5,137 nt of DNA from Betaproteobacteria bacterium (GTDB lineage Bacteria; Pseudomonadota; Gammaproteobacteria; Burkholderiales; Casimicrobiaceae). The stretch spans positions 1 through 5,137 of the forward strand of contig PLYG01000153.1 of assembly GCA_003153335.1 (NCBI GenBank), read 5' to 3'. Positions 1-5,137 of this stretch are shown one piece after another; position 1 is the first letter of the stretch; each line of letters starts with the position of its first letter. A model generated the notes under the pieces. The model was not told the DNA's origin. It ran no database searches and saw only the letters and a list, made by a program, of their open reading frames with translations. A program made the translations under genes and the position numbers.

Positions 1-3000
1 TGCTGCTCGCCTGGCACTGGCTGACTACGGCTGACGGCGCCGTCTCCGGGCTCAACGCCTTTTTCTCGACCCTGCGCCGCAAACCGCGCCCCGCCGATGC
101 AGAAGCGCGTGCCGCAATCGAACAGCGTTTGTCGGGCCACGCCTGCCTGACCCACGGCCGTGAGATTCTCGCCGATGCAGAAAAGCACGGCTGGGGATTG
201 GCCTATGCGCTGGCTTGGCTGTCGGTGTCTGGCGGAAACTCGGTGATGCCGCCCTGGGTACGTCATCAATTTCCCGAGGCCGGACTATTGGTAAAGCGTT
301 TGCGTGATACCGCTTGCATAGCTCCGGCCTGTGCCTGGTGCCGCGAGCGGCACGACGCAAAAAAAGAACTCGCTCGGTGGTTCGGTTTTAATGAATTTCG
401 CCCCGAGCCCGTTGGCGAGGATGGCCGAGCGTTGCAGCAGGCTATCGTCGAGGCCGCCATGCGCGGCGAGCATGTGCTGGGGATATTGCCAACCGGAACG
501 GGCAAGTCGCTGTGCTACCAGATCCCGGCTCTGTCGCGCTACGACAAGACCGGCGCGTTGACCGTGGTGATCTCGCCGCTCGTGGCGTTGATGGCCGATC
601 AGGTGGCAGGACTCGAGGCGCGTGGCATCTCGTCTTGTGCCGCAATCAATGGATTGCTGTCCATGCCCGAACGCGCCGATGTGCTCGATCGGGTGCGGCT
701 GGGGGACCTGGGCATCCTGATCGTTTCGCCGGAGCAGTTGCGCAACCGCACCCTGCGCAAGGTGCTGGCGCAGCGCGAGATCGGCGCCTGGGTGTTGGAC
801 GAGGCGCATTGCATTTCCAAGTGGGGGCACGACTTCCGTCCCGATTACCGCTATGTCGCTCGGTTCATCAAAGAAAAGGCGGGAGACGGGGCGGTGCCGC
901 CGGTACTGTGCCTTACCGCCACCGCGAAGCTGGACGTGGTGGAGGACATCGTGGGCCACTTCCGCGACAAGTTGGGCGTCGAACTCAATCTCTTCGACGG
1001 CGGCGCCAATCGTACCAACCTGGAATTTGTCGTGGTGCCCACTACGCTGCCGGAGAAGTTAGCCCATATTCATCAAGTGCTGCTCGCCGATCTGCCGCCG
1101 GATGCACCGGGCGGCGCCATCGTCTACTGCGCTTCCCGCAAGCAAACGGAGGAGATAGCGAGCTTCTTGCGTGAAAAGGGACTGGCGGCGGAGCACTTTC
1201 ACGCCGGGTTGCAACCGGAGACGAAGAAGAGCGTGCAGCAACGCTTCATTCGCGGGGATCTACGCGTAATCGTTGCCACAAATGCCTTCGGCATGGGTAT
1301 CGACAAACCCGACGTCCGGTTGGTGATCCATGCTGATATTCCAGGCTCGCTGGAGAACTACTTGCAAGAGGCGGGGCGCGCCGGGCGTGACCAGCAGGCG
1401 GCGCGCTGTGTGTTGCTCTACACCCCGGAAGATGTCGAGCGGCAGTTCGGCATGTCGGCACACTCGCGCCTTACTCAACGGGAGATCCAGGCGATCCTAA
1501 TGGCGCTCAGGCGCTTGGACCGCAGGAAGCGCATGGGCGGAGAAGTCGTGGCTACCGCCGGTGAGATTCTTGCCGAAGAGGAAGAAGGCGCCTTCGAGCG
1601 GGATTCCGCCACCGACGACACCCGCGTGCGCACGGCCATCTCCTGGCTGGAAGAGGCGATCTTGCTCTCCCGCGAAGAGAATCAGGTGCAGGTGTTTCCC
1701 TCCTCGCTTCGCGTGGCCTCCGCGGAAGAGGCGCAAGAGAAGCTGGCCAAACAGCCTATGGTCGATGCGTACCGGCGCCAGTTGTTGTCGCTCGTGGATG
1801 CGCTTATCGCGGCCGATGCCGACGAGGGCATCTCCACCGACGAGTTGATGGGCGTGTCGGGCCTGAGCCCAGAGAAGGTGCGCGCGGCGCTTTACGACCT
1901 GGAGACGTACGGCATTGCGAGCAACGATACCGCGCTGACTGCGTTTGTCCACGCAGGGGTGGAAAGGTCTTCGCGGAAGCGCTTCGAGGAGGCAGTGGCC
2001 CTGGAAACGGCGCTGATCGCAGAATTTCGGCAGATAGCGCCTGATCTCGAAAAAGGCCAGACCTGCCGTCTTTCATTGCGGTATGCGGCGCAGCACTTGA
2101 AGGACGCCGGATACCCTCAAGCGCTTCCGCAAAAGCTCTGGAGTATCGTCAGGAGTCTCTCGACCGATGGGCGCAGCGAAGACGGCGGAGTGGGAAGCCT
2201 GCGCCTGCGCAGGTTGGACGCGGAAGAAGTACAGGTGACACTCCAAAGAGAATGGTCCGCCTTGGACAAGACCGCTCGGCTGCGACGCGCGGGAGCAGAG
2301 CGTTTGTTGGAACACCTGCTCGCCTGTTTGCCGGAGGGAATGCGCGGCATGGACCTTCTGGCGGAAACGACTCTGGGCAAGCTCCTTGCCGCTCTCAAAG
2401 GAGACCTGATTCTCAAGGCTGAGTTCAGGGAGCCAACCAAGCTCCTAGACCGGGCGCTCCTGTGGCTGCACGAACAAGAGGTAATACGACTGAACAAGGG
2501 ACTGGCAGTCTTCCGGCCAGCTATGACGATTCGACTTGAACAGGACAAACGCGGTTTTCTTAAAGCGGATTTCGCGCCGTTGAAACTGCATTACGACCAA
2601 CAGGTGGTCCAAATTCACGTAATGGCGGAGTACGTGCAGCGGGGCCTTCGGGCCATGGCCGATGCGCTGCGCCTGGCGATGGACTACTTTACCCTCGGAA
2701 GCGAGGAGTTCTTGAACCGCTGGCTGCCGGACCGCGAGAAAGAGTTGGCTCGCCAGACTACGCCCGCATCCTGGCGGTCTATCGTCGAATCCCTCAACAA
2801 CCCGGTACAAGAGCGGATCGTTGCCGACGATCGCGAGCAAACCAACGTGCTTGTGCTGGCTGGTCCGGGCTCCGGCAAGACGCGGGTGCTCGTTCATCGG
2901 ATCGCTTATCTGGTACGGGTGAAACGCGAGAACTCGCGTGGGATTCTCGCGCTCGCCTACAACCGTCATGCGGCGGTAGAGATCCGGCGCCGTCTTGCAG

Positions 3001-4652
3001 ACCTGATTGGCGATGACGCGCGGGGCGTAACCGTGCTCACCTGCCACGCCCTGGCCATGCGGCTTGCGGGCGTGAGCTTCGCCGGGCGGGCGAACAAGTT
3101 GGACGACGATGCGTTCGAGGCAGTGCTGCAACAAGCGGTGGCGCTGTTGAAGGGCACGGATTCGGCACCAGAAGAGGCCGACGAACAGCGAGATCGGTTG
3201 CTTGCGGGTTTTCGCTGGATTTTGGTGGACGAGTATCAGGATATCAACGCGGGCCAGTATGAACTTATCTCCGCTTTGGCCGGGCGCACTTTGCAGGAGG
3301 AAGATCGCAGACTCAGCCTGTTCGCGGTGGGGGACGACGACCAGAACGTCTACGCGTTCGACGGCGCTTCGGTTGAATTCATCCGCCGCTTCGAAGTCGA
3401 CTATGCAGCGAAACCCGTGTTCCTGACTGATAACTATCGCTCTACCGCCCATATCATTGCCACCGCTAACCTGATTATCGACTCGGCCGGAAAACGGATG
3501 AAGGCCGACCATCCGATTACGATTGATCGTGCCCGATCAAAAGCCGCTACCGGCGGCGACTGGCAAAACATCGACTCCGTCGGCAAAGGCCGCGTGCAAG
3601 TTCTGCCGGCAGGTGGCGACGCAATGACGCAGGCGGTGGCGGTAATGATCGAATTGCAGCGCCTTTTCGCGCAGACGCCGGACCGGGATTGGGCCGGCAC
3701 TGCAGTGATCGCCCGCGAGTGGAAATACCTGGAGCCGGTGAGGAGCTATTGCGAGCTCAACCACATTCCGGTGCAGATGGCCGATGAAGAGGCGCCGCAC
3801 TTCTGGCGCCTGCGCGAAACTCAGGCCTTGGTCGAATGGCTGCGCGCGCACGAAATAAAGCTCGTGGACACCGGCGCTATCGGGCTTTGGCTAGATCGAC
3901 AATCGGCCGGTCCCTGGTGGCTATTATTGCGCGAGGCGGTAGGCGAGTATGCACTCGAGACCGGCGGGGCCGAACTTCCAATTGGCCACTTCATTGAGTG
4001 GCTCGCCGAATGGGGACGCGAGGTGCGCCGCCGGCAGACAGGATTGATGCTGCTTACGGCACACCGAGCGAAGGGATTGCAGTTCAATCATGTGGCGGTG
4101 TTGGACGGTGGCTGGGACAGAGTGGGCGAAAATGAAGACCAGGATGCACCGCGTCGGCTTTTCTACGTGGCCATGACTCGGGCCAGGAAGACTCTGACCT
4201 TGGCCCGATTCAATGGCGCCCACGCGCTGCTGGATGCTCTGTCCGATAGCGCAAGCGTTCTGCGTCGTGCAACTACCCTTCTACCGGCCCTTTCACCGGA
4301 GCTAGCGCGCCACTATGCGCGACTCACACTGCGGGACGTGGACCTAAGTTTCCCGGGCCGTCGTTCCCCCGACCATGCTGTGCATCAAGCCATTTCGGCG
4401 CTGAGTGCCGGCGATGCCCTTGAATTGCGAAAGGAGTGGGCGCATTTGGCGCTCGTGGATGGCAACGGCAACACAGTCGGACGGCTCGCGCGCGCCTACG
4501 CGCCGCCCGCGGGGAAGAACTGCATAGCGGCCAGCGTGGCGGCAATCATCATGCGGGAGAGGGAAGATTCCGAACCCGAATATCGCGATCGTCTTCGTTG
4601 TGAGCGCTGGGAAGTCGTGGTGCCCGACTTGGTGTTTGCACCAGGACCTTGA
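1..4652 (+). CDS. RecQ-UvrD fusion DNA helicase (5'-truncated by the window edge)
   Basis: Residues are numbered from the TTG at 129, but this is not a credible start: the frame is open back to base 3 (42 more residues), no Shine-Dalgarno sequence precedes it, and the upstream residues look coding. Order seen: a possible zinc knuckle C63/C68/C71/H75; a RecQ-like entry motif FGFNEFRP (85-92); Walker A PTGTGKS (121-127); DEAH box (224-227) running into the RecQ aromatic loop CISKWGHDFRPDY; LTATA (262-266); motif V ATNAFGMGIDKP (383-394); motif VI QEAGRAGRD (413-421). The canonical RecQ four-cysteine zinc site is absent after motif VI. Residues 450-890 form a linker with three winged-helix-like stretches. 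The UvrD core follows: Q-motif NNPVQE (890-895), Walker A GPGSGKT (912-918), DEYQD (1034-1038), GDDDQNVYAFDGA (1068-1080), NYRS (1102-1105), TAHRAKGLQF (1310-1319), RRLFYVAMTRA (1342-1352). Residues 1398-1507 are an unassigned tail. Expected activity, from family knowledge, is ATP-driven 3'-5' translocation or unwinding of DNA by both cores, in the cytoplasm. The biological role (recombination repair or phage/plasmid defence) is not shown. Confidence 0.93.
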   Translation, partial: LLAWHWLTTADGAVSGLNAFFSTLRRKPRPADAEARAAIEQRLSGHACLTHGREILADAEKHGWGLAYALAWLSVSGGNSVMPPWVRHQFPEAGLLVKRLRDTACIAPACAWCRERHDAKKELARWFGFNEFRPEPVGEDGRALQQAIVEAAMRGEHVLGILPTGTGKSLCYQIPALSRYDKTGALTVVISPLVALMADQVAGLEARGISSCAAINGLLSMPERADVLDRVRLGDLGILIVSPEQLRNRTLRKVLAQREIGAWVLDEAHCISKWGHDFRPDYRYVARFIKEKAGDGAVPPVLCLTATAKLDVVEDIVGHFRDKLGVELNLFDGGANRTNLEFVVVPTTLPEKLAHIHQVLLADLPPDAPGGAIVYCASRKQTEEIASFLREKGLAAEHFHAGLQPETKKSVQQRFIRGDLRVIVATNAFGMGIDKPDVRLVIHADIPGSLENYLQEAGRAGRDQQAARCVLLYTPEDVERQFGMSAHSRLTQREIQAILMALRRLDRRKRMGGEVVATAGEILAEEEEGAFERDSATDDTRVRTAISWLEEAILLSREENQVQVFPSSLRVASAEEAQEKLAKQPMVDAYRRQLLSLVDALIAADADEGISTDELMGVSGLSPEKVRAALYDLETYGIASNDTALTAFVHAGVERSSRKRFEEAVALETALIAEFRQIAPDLEKGQTCRLSLRYAAQHLKDAGYPQALPQKLWSIVRSLSTDGRSEDGGVGSLRLRRLDAEEVQVTLQREWSALDKTARLRRAGAERLLEHLLACLPEGMRGMDLLAETTLGKLLAALKGDLILKAEFREPTKLLDRALLWLHEQEVIRLNKGLAVFRPAMTIRLEQDKRGFLKADFAPLKLHYDQQVVQIHVMAEYVQRGLRAMADALRLAMDYFTLGSEEFLNRWLPDREKELARQTTPASWRSIVESLNNPVQERIVADDREQTNVLVLAGPGSGKTRVLVHRIAYLVRVKRENSRGILALAYNRHAAVEIRRRLADLIGDDARGVTVLTCHALAMRLAGVSFAGRANKLDDDAFEAVLQQAVALLKGTDSAPEEADEQRDRLLAGFRWILVDEYQDINAGQYELISALAGRTLQEEDRRLSLFAVGDDDQNVYAFDGASVEFIRRFEVDYAAKPVFLTDNYRSTAHIIATANLIIDSAGKRMKADHPITIDRARSKAATGGDWQNIDSVGKGRVQVLPAGGDAMTQAVAVMIELQRLFAQTPDRDWAGTAVIAREWKYLEPVRSYCELNHIPVQMADEEAPHFWRLRETQALVEWLRAHEIKLVDTGAIGLWLDRQSAGPWWLLLREAVGEYALETGGAELPIGHFIEWLAEWGREVRRRQTGLMLLTAHRAKGLQFNHVAVLDGGWDRVGENEDQDAPRRLFYVAMTRARKTLTLARFNGAHALLDALSDSASVLRRATTLLPALSPELARHYARLTLRDVDLSFPGRRSPDHAVHQAISALSAGDALELRKEWAHLALVDGNGNTVGRLARAYAPPAGKNCIAASVAAIIMREREDSEPEYRDRLRCERWEVVVPDLVFAPGP

Positions 4653-4662
4653 ACGAATCGCT

Positions 4663-4688
4663 CGCGACCCGGCCGCGGTCGGGTCGCG
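4663..4688 (+). terminator. GC hairpin between convergent genes, possible bidirectional terminator
   Basis: CGCGACCCG (4663-4671) is perfectly complementary to CGGGTCGCG (4680-4688). One G-U and one C-G pair can extend the 9-bp stem to 11 bp, leaving a 4-base loop (4674-4677). It begins 10 bases after the helicase stop codon, where a terminator is expected, and could also end transcription of the opposing gene. Neither side carries a run of T: on the + strand the next bases are TGATTAAG. It is therefore not a classical intrinsic terminator, and may instead be an mRNA 3'-end stabilising stem or may work with Rho. The pairing is seen directly; the function is inferred. Confidence 0.5.
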
Positions 4689-4861
4689 TGATTAAGTCAT
4701 CCTTGTCGATACGGCTGCGTCGCCGTTGACAGCAAAAAGTTGGGGTTTAGAGGGTCACAATATCAGGAAGACTCAACGACCTTGTTCGGGCAATCACAAT
4801 AAGGCCCCCCGTGCCGCAATAGGCCCGCGACATCTTCGCAGCCACTTCGCCGACGCCGTAC

Positions 4862-5137
4862 CTACATCGAGATCGACCCCGCCCTAAACTCGGTCTTGTC
4901 GAGCCAGACGTTGACGAGCACCGGCTTGCCGGATGCCGCGATCCGCCGCGCCTCTTCGAGTCCCGCCGCGACTTCCGCATCGCGCCGGATTTCCACGCCC
5001 GCCGCCCCGAAGCCCTTCGCCACCTCGTGATAGGCGGTGCGCGCCAAGACCGTGCCCACATCGTCGCCCAGCATCTTCACCTGCTCGCGCGCGATCTGCG
5101 TCCAGCCCGCGTCGTTGCCCACCACCGCGATCACCGG
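4862..5137 (-). CDS. Thiamine-diphosphate-dependent enzyme, C-terminal fragment (acetolactate synthase / 2-hydroxyacyl-CoA lyase-like)
   Basis: Only the last 91 codons are in the window, ending at TAG (complement of 4862-4864). The GTG at 5134 encodes an internal valine, because the frame continues to the edge (a CCG proline codon at 5135-5137). The visible start, VIAVVGNDAGWTQIAREQ, fits the C-terminal ThDP/Mg-binding domain: a beta strand then the N-D-x-GW segment that follows the GDG motif, which lies outside the window. Next comes an AYHEVAKGFGAAG stretch typical of this domain (the family's Y-x-x-x-A-x-x-x-G pattern), then a final strand GKPVLVNVWLD and the tail TEFRAGSISM. From memory, the NDAGWTQI segment and a TDFRDGSI-like C-terminus are shared with ILVBL/HACL2-type proteins more than with the classical IlvB catalytic subunit. 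Reactions in this superfamily make or break C-C bonds next to a carbonyl; the substrate cannot be told from this fragment. It converges on the helicase gene and is visibly more GC-rich (about 71% over 4921-5100 by hand count). Confidence 0.85.
   Translation of the reverse strand, partial: PVIAVVGNDAGWTQIAREQVKMLGDDVGTVLARTAYHEVAKGFGAAGVEIRRDAEVAAGLEEARRIAASGKPVLVNVWLDKTEFRAGSISM

Noticed and set aside
129..131. TTG as the start codon of the helicase
   Set aside because: The frame is open to the window edge, the upstream residues look coding, and no Shine-Dalgarno sequence precedes the TTG. The true start is outside the window.
285..959. 224-codon open frame on the - strand opposite the RecQ motifs
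   Set aside because: Its translation is histidine- and arginine-rich with no domain pattern. It is the mirror of strongly conserved RecQ coding sequence.
2445..3512. Long 355-codon open frame on the - strand inside the helicase
   Set aside because: It lies antisense to the conserved linker and UvrD motifs, its translation shows no recognisable domain, and long antisense frames are expected in GC-rich genes.
4711..4726. Small hairpin ACGGC / GCCGT
   Set aside because: A 5-bp stem with a 6-base loop is common by chance in GC-rich DNA, and the following bases TGACAGC hold no T-run.
4726..4763. TTGACA (4726-4731) as a promoter -35 box
   Set aside because: No acceptable -10 box lies 16-18 bases downstream (the sequence there is AGAGGG), and no + strand gene follows.
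4797..4826. Imperfect direct repeat CAATAAGGCCC (4797-4807) and CAATAGGCCC (4817-4826)
   Set aside because: Only two short, non-identical copies 9 bases apart. This is compatible with chance or slippage and not enough for an attachment site or array.
4747..5061. Open frame on the - strand overlapping the ThDP gene and running into the gap
   Set aside because: Most of it is an arginine/serine-rich out-of-frame reading of the ThDP gene. Only its last 35 or so residues lie in non-coding DNA, and there is no start signal.

Overview
The window is GC-rich bacterial DNA, most likely from a proteobacterium. I base this on base composition, codon use and the resemblance of both proteins to proteobacterial families as I remember them; the genus cannot be fixed from the sequence. 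Two genes are visible. They point towards each other and both run off the window at their 5' ends, so neither promoter, ribosome binding site nor start codon is present.

Positions 1-4652 (+) are one uninterrupted coding region with 1549 complete codons in view. It encodes a giant two-engine DNA helicase. A RecQ-type superfamily 2 helicase core with all main motifs is followed by about 470 residues of mostly helical and winged-helix-like linker, then by a UvrD/Rep/PcrA-type superfamily 1A helicase core that also has all main motifs, and finally by about 110 residues of conserved-looking but unassigned C-terminal domain. The reading frame is open to the left edge with no convincing start, so an N-terminal portion lies outside the window.

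Positions 4653-4861 are a 209-base gap between the 3' ends of the two genes. It holds a strong GC hairpin (4663-4688) 10 bases after the helicase stop, and then a more AT-rich stretch in which I recognise no gene.

Positions 4862-5137 (-) are the last 91 codons of a thiamine-diphosphate-dependent enzyme of the acetolactate synthase / 2-hydroxyacyl-CoA lyase superfamily, closest in my memory to the ILVBL/HACL2-like branch. It is markedly more GC-rich than the gap and than parts of the helicase gene.

Nothing suggests that the two genes work together: they converge, differ in composition and belong to unrelated processes (DNA repair or genome defence versus carbon metabolism). The item of real interest is the RecQ-UvrD fusion. 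It has a cysteine-rich knuckle before the RecQ core, no canonical RecQ zinc site after it, shortened UvrD insertions and an unassigned C-terminus.
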